DNA of 64,000 bases, taken from NCBI GenBank assembly GCA_015482705.2, contig JADMLA020000008.1, positions 62,001-126,000 on the forward strand, given 5' to 3'. The position numbers and the translations under genes were made by a program. This DNA comes from Prosthecochloris sp. (lineage in GTDB: Bacteria > Bacteroidota > Chlorobiia > Chlorobiales > Chlorobiaceae). Under the pieces are notes generated by a model. That model saw nothing but the letters and a program-made list of their open reading frames with translations. It searched no databases and was not told where the DNA came from. The first letter of the stretch is position 1; each line of letters begins with the position of its first letter. Positions 26,050 to 35,566 of the stretch are shown here, piece after piece.

Positions 26050-27140
26050 CTCACAACCGTCTCAATTTCTTCTCTTGCAGACAGTAGTTGCTCGAGCAAA
26101 CGATCATTTTCGTCTGGTTTACGGATTGCAAAACGAAAATAGTTATCCTTCAAACCTGGAAAATTTCTACAATCCCGAACAAGAATTCCCTTTTTCTTCA
26201 GAAATTCGAGAAGATGGTCAAGGCTCGATCCGCCGTTCCATCGAGCGAGAAAAAAGTTTGCGGCATATCCTTTCAGAGAAATTCCCGGGATCTTTTTCAG
26301 CCTCTTGAAAATTTTCGCCCGCTCGGACGCAATCATCGCCCGGACGTCACGCTCATAGTCTTTACACTCGAGCAACTCCCTTGCAACATGCTCCGCAACG
26401 ATATTGACAGTCCAGGGCTCCTTGTACCGCAACAAAACATCGATAACATCGCGATGAGCGATGACCGCGCCAAGGCGCAGGCCTGGCAATGCATAAAACT
26501 TGGTGAGAGAGTGAACGACGATAACGTTCTTCAAAGCCATGACTTCTCTCATAAGCGTCGCTCCGGGGAAATCGTCCACATATTGGATAAAAGCCTCATC
26601 CATTATAAACCACTTGCCAGGAAAACGGCTTGCGAGAGCGAGAAAAACCTCTTTTGGAAACCTTGTCCCGGTGGGATTGTTCGGATTGGCAGCGAAAAAA
26701 GCGTCCACCCCTTGCAGTTCCGCTGCAATCGTATCGATAGAGGGTAATGTAAACCGATCCTCTTCCTTCAGTTTTATATAGCGGACCTCTGCCCCGGAAA
26801 TCCTGCAAGCTCTTTCATAGTCGAAAAATGACGGAGCAAGCACCCGTACTTTTTTTACATTCAGCGCTCTTGGAAGAAGATAAATCCCCTCTATCGCACC
26901 GTTTGTCGGCAAAACAGTTCGGCTATCCAGCCCAAATCTTCCCACATAAAAATCTTTTATCCCCAACCCATCTATCGAAGGATACCGGCTAACTTCGCAT
27001 GAGTCGAGAGAAGTGATGGCAACCGGTGGTGGTAACGGACTGACGTTAACACTGAAATCAAGAAGATTATCACTTTTCAAACCGGGCTGGCAATCCAACG
27101 CTCCTCCATGCTTATGGAAATAAAGATTGTCTCGAGTCAT
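26046..27140 (-). CDS. threonine-phosphate decarboxylase-like PLP aminotransferase (CobC/CobD type)
   Basis: A 364-residue fold-type I PLP enzyme of the histidinol-phosphate aminotransferase group. Conserved pieces are the N-terminal HGGALDC (typical of the L-threonine-O-3-phosphate decarboxylase branch), the nucleotide-type motif PTNGAIEGIYLLPRAL, ANPNNPTGT, FIMDEAFIQYVDDFPG with the PLP-pairing Asp, the Schiff-base Lys near 214 in HSLTKFYALPGLRLG, and RDCRNFPGLKDNYFRFAIR at the end. By homology and by coupling to cbiB it should make (R)-1-amino-2-propanol phosphate for the nucleotide-loop linker. Both CobC and CobD names are used for this enzyme, so I leave the symbol blank. Confidence 0.9.
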   Translation of the reverse strand: MTRDNLYFHKHGGALDCQPGLKSDNLLDFSVNVSPLPPPVAITSLDSCEVSRYPSIDGLGIKDFYVGRFGLDSRTVLPTNGAIEGIYLLPRALNVKKVRVLAPSFFDYERACRISGAEVRYIKLKEEDRFTLPSIDTIAAELQGVDAFFAANPNNPTGTRFPKEVFLALASRFPGKWFIMDEAFIQYVDDFPGATLMREVMALKNVIVVHSLTKFYALPGLRLGAVIAHRDVIDVLLRYKEPWTVNIVAEHVARELLECKDYERDVRAMIASERAKIFKRLKKIPGISLKGYAANFFLARWNGGSSLDHLLEFLKKKGILVRDCRNFPGLKDNYFRFAIRKPDENDRLLEQLLSAREEIETVVR

Positions 27141-27238
27141 TGCAACAGTAACAAATTACTAATATTTTCATAACGAGATCGATGTCCGCAAAATGCTCCT
27201 TTACCGTACCCCACAATCATCTCCTACAAATCAACAGC

Positions 27239-28756
27239 TCAACAATTCTTGCTCTCCCGCTCTATAATCCCGAACACCGCGCTCATATCAAGATGCTTTT
27301 CGAAATGATCTGCAAGGCGATTATACTCGTTATCCTTGTCCCACGTCTCACCGTTTGAGACAAATTGCGGGTCCAACAAACGAAGAAACCACTCTCTGAA
27401 CCCCGTTCGATCAAAGATACCGTGAAAATAGGTCCCTAGTACCTTTCCGTCCATGCTGACAGCCCCATCGTTATCCGTAACCGGCTCATTGTTCCTCGAC
27501 GATACCTGAATCAAGGAATGAGCGTCTCCGACAAGACTGCTCTCTCCCATATGTATTTCATAACCTTCGACCTTTACCGGTTGACCAAACAGGCATCCTT
27601 TGGAATTGAAAAGCTTTTTCGTTTTCCGAAGCACCGTTTCCATAGGCAGCAAACCAAGAGCCTTCGATTCACCTGCTTCACCTTCGATACCATAAGGGTC
27701 CGTGATAATCCTTCCAAGCATCTGGTACCCCCCGCAGATTCCCAGGATGACACCTCCATCGTCCCGAAACGTATTCAGCTTCTCTTTCCATCCATTGGAA
27801 AGCATCCAGTCAAGATCTCCACGCGCATTTTTCGATCCAGGCAGAATAACAGCCTGATAGTCCTTCAGACGCTTGGGATGGTGGAGGTAGTGAACCTCGA
27901 CATCCTCATGGCTGTCCAGCACGGCAAAATCGGTAAAGTTCGAAATATGGGGAAAATAAATTACAGCTATGCTGATCTTTCCAGAATCGGGAGTACCTGC
28001 AGGATCGACAACGGCCTGAAGGGGTACGGCATCTTCCGCATCGATGGTAATTCCCCTGAAATAAGGCACAACCCCCAGCACGGGAACTCCAGCAAGCTTC
28101 TCTATAATACGAATACCATCTTCGAACAGGATTGCGTCACCCCGAAACCGGTTGACGATAATCCCTTTCACCAAAGCACGGTCTTCGGGCGGGATTATCG
28201 ATAATGTACCGGCCACCTGAGCGAACACACCGCCTCTGTCGATATCGGCAACAAGAACAACAGCAGCATCGGCCTTTTTGGCAGTCTTGAAATTCACGAA
28301 ATCCCGTTCATAGAGATTCATTTCCGCACAGGACCCCGCACCCTCGATCACCAGCATCTCGTGCTGATGGCGAAGATTTTCAAGGCTTTCGAACGCTGCT
28401 TCGGCCCAGATTCGGGTATTGCCGAAATACTCCCTTGCCGAACGGTTTGCAGCCACCGTCCCCTGCAGCACCACTTGTGAACCCGTATCCTTGTTAGGTT
28501 TGAGCAACACCGGGTTCATATCGGCAGTCGGAACGACACGGGCAGCTTCAGCCTGCACAATCTGGGCACGTCCCATTTCAAGCCCATCAGGTGTAACACC
28601 TGAGTTATTGGACATATTTTGCGCTTTGAACGGTGCGACATCGATCCCCGCATTACTGAACATGCGACACAGAGCCGTTGCCACGATACTCTTTCCAACA
28701 TCAGACGCTGTTCCGAAAACTGCTAAATTTCTCATTCTGCTTTCATTGCCACTCAT
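27239..28756 (-). CDS. cobQ: cobyric acid synthase (CobQ/CbiP)
   Basis: A 505-residue glutamine-dependent amidotransferase that amidates side chains b, d, e and g of adenosylcobyrinate a,c-diamide. The N-terminal dethiobiotin-synthetase-like domain carries FGTASDVGKS with PFKAQNMSNNS and GRAQIVQAEAARV. VIEGAGSCAEMNLYERDFVN is also diagnostic. The C-terminal type 1 glutamine amidotransferase domain has the nucleophile Cys near 340 (ILGICGGYQMLG) and the His in TYFHGIFD. Length is typical. The ATG at 28754-28756 lies about 150 nt downstream of the TonB receptor stop at 28908, in the riboswitch-headed operon. Confidence 0.97.
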   Translation of the reverse strand: MSGNESRMRNLAVFGTASDVGKSIVATALCRMFSNAGIDVAPFKAQNMSNNSGVTPDGLEMGRAQIVQAEAARVVPTADMNPVLLKPNKDTGSQVVLQGTVAANRSAREYFGNTRIWAEAAFESLENLRHQHEMLVIEGAGSCAEMNLYERDFVNFKTAKKADAAVVLVADIDRGGVFAQVAGTLSIIPPEDRALVKGIIVNRFRGDAILFEDGIRIIEKLAGVPVLGVVPYFRGITIDAEDAVPLQAVVDPAGTPDSGKISIAVIYFPHISNFTDFAVLDSHEDVEVHYLHHPKRLKDYQAVILPGSKNARGDLDWMLSNGWKEKLNTFRDDGGVILGICGGYQMLGRIITDPYGIEGEAGESKALGLLPMETVLRKTKKLFNSKGCLFGQPVKVEGYEIHMGESSLVGDAHSLIQVSSRNNEPVTDNDGAVSMDGKVLGTYFHGIFDRTGFREWFLRLLDPQFVSNGETWDKDNEYNRLADHFEKHLDMSAVFGIIERESKNC

Positions 28757-28907
28757 GTACTGTAAACCAAACTGTTCAATTCAAGTCACGCCAACCGGCC
28801 TGCGTGCTTTTTCCAAACCCGTTAAACAAGTACAGGCGCAGTCTGCCCACAAGCATCTGCGCCCATATCGAAGAAAGAGATCGGAAAATCCGATGTGTAC
28901 AAACTTG

Positions 28908-30938
28908 TCAGATATCGAACCTCAATCCAAGAGTAAATGTACGACCAGGCATCGGGTAACCCAAAACATATTCGTAATTCCGATCAAACAGGTTTTCAAC
29001 ACTGCCTTTCACCGTAACGCTCGAGGTTTTTGAATTTCCGACAGAAATCCTTTTGGCAAGAGACAGATTCGCGACACAGAAACTGCCTTTGGTCACTTCT
29101 TTTGCCGGCCAGAAATTCCAGTCCTGCACCTTGGTCTCGCCAAAATAAGCCATGTTGAAATTACCGCTGAAGCCATTGCTGTCATGAACCCTCAAACCGG
29201 TCACGAGGTTCCACTCGGGCAGGTATCGGATATCTTCATCGGGCGATCCATCATCGAAACTTGACACATAGTCCAGCATGTAGGTCCCTGATGCGTATGG
29301 CTCCATAAAGAACCGTGAACCGGCAATAGTGACAGGGAACACATAGGACATCTCCCCTTCGATACCGGTAATCGTGGCTTCATCCTGGTTTTGCCAGGAA
29401 ATTTCATCGGGACCGATTTCCACCTGTTGGATAAAATCTTCATACTCGGTCGTGAACAAGGTCAATGAAGACGCGAATCCGTCAATGTTCACCTCCACAC
29501 CGCCATCGATCGTGTGGCTGGTTTCGGGATCAAGATCAGGGTTGCCGATGTAATGTTTTGTTCCCGACCAGGACGAGACAACATAATCCGCTGCAAGAGA
29601 TTGTGCATCCGGCACCTGGAACCCTTCACCGTACGAAGCACGCAGCTTGACATTGTCGGAAACATGATACGCAAGACCGAAGCTCTTGACGAAACTGTCC
29701 GCTTCCTCTGACGTTTCGGGGTTAGCCTGGTCATGAGTATACTTCACTTCGTAATCGTCGTAGCGCAGCCCGGCGGTAAGCACCAGCTTCTGATCGAAAA
29801 GATACCCTTTGGCAAGCGCGAAATATCCCAAATCGTCATATTCCGAATCAAGCGGTTCGTAGGGCGATTGTTCGATATCATAATTCAGCCAGTCAACCCC
29901 GGTCGTCACGGTGAAGTTTTTTTCAGCATAGCTGACCTGAGCCTGCGCTCCCTGTTGATCGGTGGTTTTCGAGAAAGGAATACCATCGTCCCAACCACCG
30001 GGGTTGCTCCCGAACGGATCATACCAGGTATCCGTGTCTTCACCCACAAAGTACCTGGCCATCCAGGAAAGACGGTCATTGGTGGATTTTCCGGTATAAC
30101 TGACGTCGAGGGAACGGTTACGGGTCGTTTTGTAGTTATCTCGATCATTCTTGGCCAAATCGCTGGGGTTACCCGCTCTTCCTACCTCGAAATGCGTATA
30201 AGTAACACCAATCCGGTTACCTGGATAGAATTCGTACCCGAGATTGACGCTTCCGCGTATCTCGTCTTCGTAACCGGTGTTGAAATACGTTATATCGTCT
30301 CCGGTATTGTAATCGTCCATTTCCGCTAACGAGCCGGTTGCGGAAAAATCAAAATCACCAAGGGTCCCGGCTATACCGCCTGTTGTTTTTTTATAGTCGT
30401 ATGTACCGATTTCCTGCTCCATAAAAAACGAAGGTTTTCCCTCACCTTTTCGCGTAATGACGTTCACGACGCCACCAATGGCGGCCGATCCGTACTGTAC
30501 GGCTCCCGGGCCTCTGATGATTTCAACTCTTTCGACGTTGTCGGTCATGAGTTTGGCCAGGTTACCTGTCCCCGCTCTTCTGCCATCGATGAGAATGAGA
30601 ATTTTTCCTCTCAAATCGTTGCCGTGAGCATCGCTTCTGAATCCGCGAATACCAACAGCAGTAGAAGCTCCGGGGTATTTCTGAATGTGACCGATGCTTT
30701 GTTCCGCAAGCAGTTCTCCAAGGTCTTGCGCAGGAGACGCTTCAATTTGCTTTCTGGTGATAACCGTCACATTGTTCGTGACGTCCTTTTTCAGCTCCTC
30801 GACCCTGCTTGCCGTTACAACAATTTCGTTCTCCTTGTAATTTGGCGTGTTCGACGTTCCGGCAATCTCTTCGGCATCGAGCACGCCTGTTGCAAGCAGT
30901 CCTGCTGCGAGAAACAGTAAAAAGCGTTTTTTCTTCAT
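28908..30938 (-). CDS. TonB-dependent receptor, probable corrinoid transporter (BtuB-like)
   Basis: A 676-residue outer-membrane receptor. Signal peptide about 1-22 (LLFLAAGLLATGVLDA), a TonB-box-like NEIVVTASR near residue 37, a plug domain (about 45-160, with ILIDGRRAGTGNLA, VERVEIIRGPGAVQYGSAAIGGVVNVITRKGEG) and a barrel of about 480 residues ending in RTFTLGLRFDI. Receptors of the BtuB/FepA family import cobalamins or iron chelates using TonB energy. Here a cobalamin riboswitch lies about 260 nt upstream and corrinoid synthesis genes follow, so a corrinoid substrate is likely. It is the first gene of operon 30938-22111. A hairpin immediately before the start (30948-30977) may control translation. 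Confidence 0.93.
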   Translation of the reverse strand: MKKKRFLLFLAAGLLATGVLDAEEIAGTSNTPNYKENEIVVTASRVEELKKDVTNNVTVITRKQIEASPAQDLGELLAEQSIGHIQKYPGASTAVGIRGFRSDAHGNDLRGKILILIDGRRAGTGNLAKLMTDNVERVEIIRGPGAVQYGSAAIGGVVNVITRKGEGKPSFFMEQEIGTYDYKKTTGGIAGTLGDFDFSATGSLAEMDDYNTGDDITYFNTGYEDEIRGSVNLGYEFYPGNRIGVTYTHFEVGRAGNPSDLAKNDRDNYKTTRNRSLDVSYTGKSTNDRLSWMARYFVGEDTDTWYDPFGSNPGGWDDGIPFSKTTDQQGAQAQVSYAEKNFTVTTGVDWLNYDIEQSPYEPLDSEYDDLGYFALAKGYLFDQKLVLTAGLRYDDYEVKYTHDQANPETSEEADSFVKSFGLAYHVSDNVKLRASYGEGFQVPDAQSLAADYVVSSWSGTKHYIGNPDLDPETSHTIDGGVEVNIDGFASSLTLFTTEYEDFIQQVEIGPDEISWQNQDEATITGIEGEMSYVFPVTIAGSRFFMEPYASGTYMLDYVSSFDDGSPDEDIRYLPEWNLVTGLRVHDSNGFSGNFNMAYFGETKVQDWNFWPAKEVTKGSFCVANLSLAKRISVGNSKTSSVTVKGSVENLFDRNYEYVLGYPMPGRTFTLGLRFDI

Positions 30939-30947
30939 GATCCGTTA

Positions 30948-30977
30948 GTGTTTAATGCTTGAACAAAGATTAAACAC
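30948..30977 (-). promoter_or_regulatory. hairpin next to the start codon of the TonB receptor gene
   Basis: A perfect 9-bp inverted repeat, GTGTTTAAT at 30948-30956 and ATTAAACAC at 30969-30977 with a 12-nt loop, ends 9 nt before the ATG at 30938 on the minus strand. It lies between the cobalamin riboswitch and the ribosome-binding region and could be part of translational control. The rest of the leader (30978-31195) shows nothing further. Confidence 0.45.
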
Positions 30978-31195
30978 GACAGGAATTATCTGCTGAAAGC
31001 AAATGCATCGGGGAAAATCAACCCTCAAAACATGAGACACTGACGTGTAGGAAATCTCCAGTCAACCATAATCCCCTACAGTACATTAAACTGCCATAAC
31101 CGGATATGATTCACTCCGAAATTTTGTATTCACATAATGAAGCTGAACTGCATTGCCTGACTATAACCCGTAGTCGTGTTTTGCAATAGCGTCGC

Positions 31196-31405
31196 TGGCA
31201 GGTCTCCTGACTTTAACGGACACCGCTGTTACGGCCTTCCCATGGATTTCCTGGCGGAAATCAACATCACAGTGACCATAACAACCCCTGCTTCTGCATC
31301 ATGAGGCCATGATGCTTGTAACAGAAGTTTCCGTTGTAACAGTTGCGGGTACAGTGTACGAATTTCACGTACTTCCCTATTCTCCGGCTTTCAAACCGGC
31401 ACCAG
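31196..31405 (-). promoter_or_regulatory. cobalamin (B12) riboswitch upstream of the TonB receptor-cobQ operon
   Basis: Read on the minus strand the region shows the cobalamin aptamer elements in order: GGTGCCGG with its CCGG partner (31385-31403), GGGAAGT...GTGAAATTC (31356-31376), CCCGCAACTGT (about 31339-31349), a GTCACTG variant of the B12-box core (31269-31275), GGGAAGGCCGTAA (about 31229-31242) and the end motif GTCAGGAGACCTGCC (31198-31212). It starts about 95 nt after the stop of the preceding binding-protein gene, so it has its own promoter or acts within a read-through transcript. Expected to repress downstream genes when adenosylcobalamin is bound. Confidence 0.9.
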
Positions 31406-31502
31406 CTATCTATGAAAGAACATTGTTACACCATGATAATATTTTTTTTGCTGCCTACAAAAGCAATTATCCGCGCAGCAAGCCTTTTCAGCCAAAAACC
31501 CC

Positions 31503-32705
31503 TCAATGCAATCTTTTGTAATACTTCAGCCGGTGAAAGGGCAGTATTTCGGGATGAAAGATATGAACCAGATCCCTGAGAACAGCATCGGGTTCGCTCA
31601 TGCCGATTTCCCAGAACATATTCCTGCCGCTGTCGAATGTTGCGGCATTGTTGTTGTAAACGTTACCCTCTTTGACTGAAAAAAAATGAGTATACCGACT
31701 GTCGCTATTGATAATGTCAGCTATCGATGTTGCCGTATACAAAGGATTGATCCAATAGTCAGCGACAAGCCCGATTTTCATGGCGTGTTCGAAACTGATC
31801 GGATTTTCCTCATAATCCGTGCTTTCCTCGAGAATGTAATTCGCCCCTGCGTCATGAAGCAATCGAACAAACCAAGCGCTCGACCCATGCGTGCTCCAGA
31901 AACCTCTTTTACCCTGCCCGACAATGACTCCCGGACGTTTGCCGAAACGTTCTCCAACCTGCCTTTCCAACGTTTCATAACGGAAAGCGGCATCGGCAAA
32001 ATAAGCATCGGCATCATCTGACTTTCCAAAAAAGGCGCCGAAAAACTTGATCCACTCAAGTACACCGAGAGGATGACCCTCGAGATGCATGCTGCTCAAA
32101 CCGGGTTTGATCCCCATTGCCTCCAGCTTCTCATGAACATCCGTATCACTGCCTGAAGAGTACACGAAAGCGATATCCGGAGAAAGATTCACCATTGTCT
32201 CCATGTTCATCGATCCTGACAAACCGGTTTCGAGTACCTTTCCGGAATCGATCCGTTCGAGGATCGTTTCATTACCTATCCACTCTTTCTTTCCTACGCC
32301 GACAATGCTCTCAAATTCACCCAGCAGCCGAAGCATGGTGATATGCAATCCTATACCACAGGTGACCCTCTCGACAGGTGTAGAGACTACGAGAGCCTCA
32401 GTGAACCCCTCCGGCACACTCTCTCCCCTTGGAACCAGCAAATAACGATAGGATACCCCCAACTTCGCGCCTGCAGGTTTGACGACATCGATCAGTGTCG
32501 ACGTACCGACACGTTTGAGCGTGAAACGGCGGGCATAACGGAGAGGGATGTCCTCCGGAACATCGGCCATAGATTGCTGCCCGAAAGGCCTGTTTTCACC
32601 CTCAACTGTATTGCAGCAAACCAAAAACAGGAAAATGAAGGACAGTACCATTATCAGCACTGTCCAGGTTCCTTTTCGACTGAAAAACATCGGCTTGACA
32701 ACCAT
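31503..32705 (-). CDS. ABC transporter substrate-binding protein (BtuF/FecB-like), lipoprotein
   Basis: About 400 residues with an N-terminal hydrophobic segment ending in a lipobox-like FLFLVCC, so probably an outer- or inner-membrane-anchored periplasmic binding protein. The body fits the type III (BtuF/FhuD) fold: VERVTCGIGLHITMLRLLGEF, SIVGVGKKEWIG, GSMNMETMVNLSPDIAFVYS, LGVLEWIKFFGAFFGK and the C-terminal FHPEILPFHRLKYYKRL. The last blocks are shared with the product at 62826, which is a paralog. It lies directly after the TonB receptor gene. A TTG at 32714 overlapping the receptor stop (TTGA) is an alternative, coupled start; I give the first ATG, at 32705. The ligand is inferred to be a corrinoid or cobalt chelate. 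Confidence 0.85.
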   Translation of the reverse strand: MVVKPMFFSRKGTWTVLIMVLSFIFLFLVCCNTVEGENRPFGQQSMADVPEDIPLRYARRFTLKRVGTSTLIDVVKPAGAKLGVSYRYLLVPRGESVPEGFTEALVVSTPVERVTCGIGLHITMLRLLGEFESIVGVGKKEWIGNETILERIDSGKVLETGLSGSMNMETMVNLSPDIAFVYSSGSDTDVHEKLEAMGIKPGLSSMHLEGHPLGVLEWIKFFGAFFGKSDDADAYFADAAFRYETLERQVGERFGKRPGVIVGQGKRGFWSTHGSSAWFVRLLHDAGANYILEESTDYEENPISFEHAMKIGLVADYWINPLYTATSIADIINSDSRYTHFFSVKEGNVYNNNAATFDSGRNMFWEIGMSEPDAVLRDLVHIFHPEILPFHRLKYYKRLH

Positions 32706-32710
32706 AGCGT

Positions 32711-35032
32711 TCAAAAGTTCACGGTGTAGCGAACACCCAGCGATCTACCGGGCATGTTGTAACCGTCTTTCTCCGTATAGTTTTCATCCAGAAAGTTCTT
32801 GGCGATCACTGTCACCTTGTTGGTGTCGTTGACCCTGAACGCCACGCTTGCGTCAAAAATCAAGCTTGCCGGGATCTCGATGATCGGATCCTTCAATGTC
32901 GGCCTCACCTCATCGTAGTACCCGAACCAGTTCCGTTCAAAACGATCTCCGATGTATCTTGCCGTCAAACGAGCGATAAACAATTTGAAATCATCATACT
33001 CGATGCCCACACTTCCCCTGTTCTGTCTGACATAAAGCATCTCTTCCTCTATTTCATCATCCATGGTTTTCGAGGAAAACAGATGCGTGAAGTTGGTGAA
33101 AAGACGCAATGAATACCGGTAGTCGTCCCATGCCCCGAAATCATAGGAAACCTCGAACTCGACACCATTCATTTCCGCAGCATTGAGATTGACGAAAGTT
33201 TTGTACACCGTATCATCGCCATCCACAGCTGAAACAGTCTGAATAAAATCCTCCCAGTCCGTGCTGAAATAGGTGACATCGGCTCTGAACCCGCCATTTT
33301 GGGTCTCGTAGGTCAGTCCTGCATCCCAGGTCACGCTGGTTTCGGGTTTCAGGTCGGGATTTCCACGCGTTTCCATACCATTGCTGTCGACGTAAAAACC
33401 GGCTTTTTCATACGGGTTCGGAGCGACAAACGCCCGTCCTATGCTTGCATGAATCTTGCATTCCGGAATAAATCTATACTGGGCGCTAACACTTGGATTG
33501 AAGTTGTCATACTCTTCCGAATCCGTATCGATGACTGAAAAAAACGGCGTTTCCTTAAGCTTGTACACTGTCCTATCATAACGTCCCCCGAGATTGGCTA
33601 TGACTTTCTCATCGAACAGGGAGACACCGATTTCACCGAAAAGACCTAATGAGGAAAGCTGTTGGTTGGGACGATAAGGCGCTTTTTCGGTTTCTGCATC
33701 AAGGAAACTTCGAGAGACGACATCGGCCGTGGAATAATCGATCCCCCCGGTAAACCTCTGCTTTGAGAACGCCACCTCGTCCTGCAATTGAAAACCGAGC
33801 CATTCCGTCTCACTGGTTGAAGAACGGTAGTTGAAACCATCATCATCTTTTTTGTAGTACACCGATTTCTCTTCAGACCAGTATGGTTTAAACCGAACAT
33901 TGTGCACTCCCCACTCTCCGGTCATGGTAACGTCGAGAGTCTGACGGTCGACATCTTTTTCCCCGTGCCCGTATACTCCCCAGATCGATCCCGGACTTTT
34001 GACGCTGTGAGCCTGATAGATTTCTCCACGTGTATCGACTCGTATCCTGTCGTCGATCTGATAACCAAAGCGAAGATTCCCCGAAAGTGTGGCATACGTC
34101 GAGTTTTCCATCGTCCCAATCTCCTGCTCGAGAACTTCAGGATCCGGGTCGGAAATCAACGTATTGGATCCGGCCTTGTAATCGTCATTCTGGTTGAAAC
34201 TTCTCAGGCCAAGATCAAAATCGAATCTATCGGCAAGAGAACCACCAACACTGACACTTCCATCGAGCGTACTGAAACTGCTGTACCCGATAGACGCGTT
34301 ACCGGCAATCCTGCCCGTTGATTTCTTCGTGATGAAATTGATGGACCCACCCATCCCCTGTGAACCGTAGAGAGCTGAAGACGGACCTTTGATCACTTCC
34401 ACCCGCTCAATATTGTTCATATCTATCGTAGCAAGATTCGTCGCCCCGGCCGGCCGGCCGTCAATAAGATAAGTAACGTTCTGATCCAGCCCTGAAAACT
34501 TCGGCGAAAACCCACGGATCGACACGCCGGACAGCACACCGGGATATTCGATAACATCTACACCTGAAGTTTTTTTCAACAGGTCTGTTGCATTGACTGG
34601 ATCCAGAGCTTCGATATCCTTCCCGGTAACGATCTCGACCTTACGGGGGATATTTTTCAGTTTTTCAGTTGAACGGGTAGAGTACACAACGATCTCTCCG
34701 GTAGCATAGCCACTCTCTTCAAGCGAAACCTTGAGCACACTGCCGTGCCCGGGCGAAACCTTTCGTGTTTCGTAACCTGTGTAACTGAAAGTAATTTCAG
34801 AAGTGTTTTCTGGAACGTCAAGCTTGAATTCCCCCTGGCCATCGGTAACGACCCCTATCCCCGTTCCACTGATATGAACGGATGCTCCGACAAGAGGTTC
34901 ACCGTCTGACGCATTTGAAACGATTCCGGAAACAACCCGTTTTTCCGCCATGACCTGTATCACGAACGACGTGGAAAGAAAGGAGAAAAAAACCGCTATT
35001 CTCAATACTTTAAAAAAACAAGTAAACATCAT
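32711..35032 (-). CDS. TonB-dependent receptor with N-terminal carboxypeptidase-regulatory-like domain
   Basis: A 773-residue outer-membrane receptor. After the signal peptide (about 1-29) comes a beta-sandwich of the CarboxypepD_reg type (about 30-110: VSGIVSNASDGEPLVGASVH, ITFSYTGYETR) typical of Bacteroidota/Chlorobi receptors. Then a TonB-box-like EIVVYSTRS, a plug (about 120-235, with VTYLIDGRPAGATNLATIDM and VEVIKGPSSALYGSQGMGG) and a barrel that ends with Phe (RYTVNF). It follows a cobalamin riboswitch, so it is probably a corrinoid receptor. ATGs at 35032 and 35029 have no Shine-Dalgarno but an A/T-rich leader. It is translationally adjacent to the downstream binding protein gene, forming a receptor plus binding protein pair. 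Confidence 0.93.
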   Translation of the reverse strand: MMFTCFFKVLRIAVFFSFLSTSFVIQVMAEKRVVSGIVSNASDGEPLVGASVHISGTGIGVVTDGQGEFKLDVPENTSEITFSYTGYETRKVSPGHGSVLKVSLEESGYATGEIVVYSTRSTEKLKNIPRKVEIVTGKDIEALDPVNATDLLKKTSGVDVIEYPGVLSGVSIRGFSPKFSGLDQNVTYLIDGRPAGATNLATIDMNNIERVEVIKGPSSALYGSQGMGGSINFITKKSTGRIAGNASIGYSSFSTLDGSVSVGGSLADRFDFDLGLRSFNQNDDYKAGSNTLISDPDPEVLEQEIGTMENSTYATLSGNLRFGYQIDDRIRVDTRGEIYQAHSVKSPGSIWGVYGHGEKDVDRQTLDVTMTGEWGVHNVRFKPYWSEEKSVYYKKDDDGFNYRSSTSETEWLGFQLQDEVAFSKQRFTGGIDYSTADVVSRSFLDAETEKAPYRPNQQLSSLGLFGEIGVSLFDEKVIANLGGRYDRTVYKLKETPFFSVIDTDSEEYDNFNPSVSAQYRFIPECKIHASIGRAFVAPNPYEKAGFYVDSNGMETRGNPDLKPETSVTWDAGLTYETQNGGFRADVTYFSTDWEDFIQTVSAVDGDDTVYKTFVNLNAAEMNGVEFEVSYDFGAWDDYRYSLRLFTNFTHLFSSKTMDDEIEEEMLYVRQNRGSVGIEYDDFKLFIARLTARYIGDRFERNWFGYYDEVRPTLKDPIIEIPASLIFDASVAFRVNDTNKVTVIAKNFLDENYTEKDGYNMPGRSLGVRYTVNF

Positions 35033-35163
35033 TATTTAAATACGTTAGATATTAATCTTTTTACACACAACTCTCTGACCGAGCGATCACGTGCGGCCAT
35101 CTTGCATTAAAAAAACGGACCGGCACGGATCTGGCAGAGACTGGACAGACAGGGCAAAATGCA

Positions 35164-35245
35164 GGCATGAAAAAAACCGATCATGCCGAATGCCATGACA
35201 CCGGATGGATGAACAGCGAAAACCGTACGCAAAAGCAAGTACGGT
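35164..35245 (-). promoter_or_regulatory. two leader hairpins between riboswitch and TonB receptor gene
   Basis: ACCGTAC (35222-35228) pairs with GTACGGT (35239-35245), loop 10 nt, followed on the minus strand by a short T-run; a second repeat GGCATGA (35164-35170) / TCATGCC (35181-35187) lies downstream. Either could be part of a riboswitch-controlled terminator. A frame of 60 codons (35107-35289, minus) with a hydrophobic translation spans the same leader and might be a small protein, but it has no good ribosome site. Confidence 0.35.
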
Positions 35246-35324
35246 CTTTTTGCTGCCAGCAATTGCAGAACAAAAAGTAATTGTCTCATAGATATCGCTT
35301 TCTTCCCGAAGCATTGGTCCATTA

Positions 35325-35508
35325 CGGCAGGTCTTCTGACTTTCCCGGATTTGCAGACCTTCCCGATCCGCCGGGAGCGGATCAGTGGCATTTCCTGCAA
35401 ATCTTCATTGGCGGCAGTAGTGCCGACACGGGATTACAGCAGCGGGTACTGTTCCGGATTTACACCGGATTCCCTTTTAAGCCGGTCGGCAGAAGCCAAC
35501 CGGCACCG
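35325..35508 (-). promoter_or_regulatory. cobalamin (B12) riboswitch upstream of TonB receptor 32711-35032
   Basis: On the minus strand: CGGTGCCGG (35500-35508), GCCGGCTTAAAAGGGAATCC (35465-35485 region), CCGGTGTAAATCCGGAACAG, CCCGCTGCTGTAATCCCG (about 35427-35444), TGCCACTGAT (B12-box core GCCACTG, about 35382-35391), GGGAAGGTCTGCAAA and the closing GTCAGAAGACCTGCC (35326-35340). This is a complete, canonical aptamer. It begins about 60 nt after the stop codon of the cobN-like gene at 35567, so the promoter must be in or before that gene's end, or transcription reads through. Confidence 0.95.
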
Positions 35509-35566
35509 CAAGGTTTTATTCATTCACGTCATGAAAAGCGCACGAAAAAACGCGCCAATAGATTGT

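Noticed and set aside
35107..35400. 97-codon (or 60-codon) minus-strand hydrophobic frame in a riboswitch leader
   Set aside because: No convincing ribosome site and it overlaps the aptamer end and hairpins. Kept only as a possible leader peptide.
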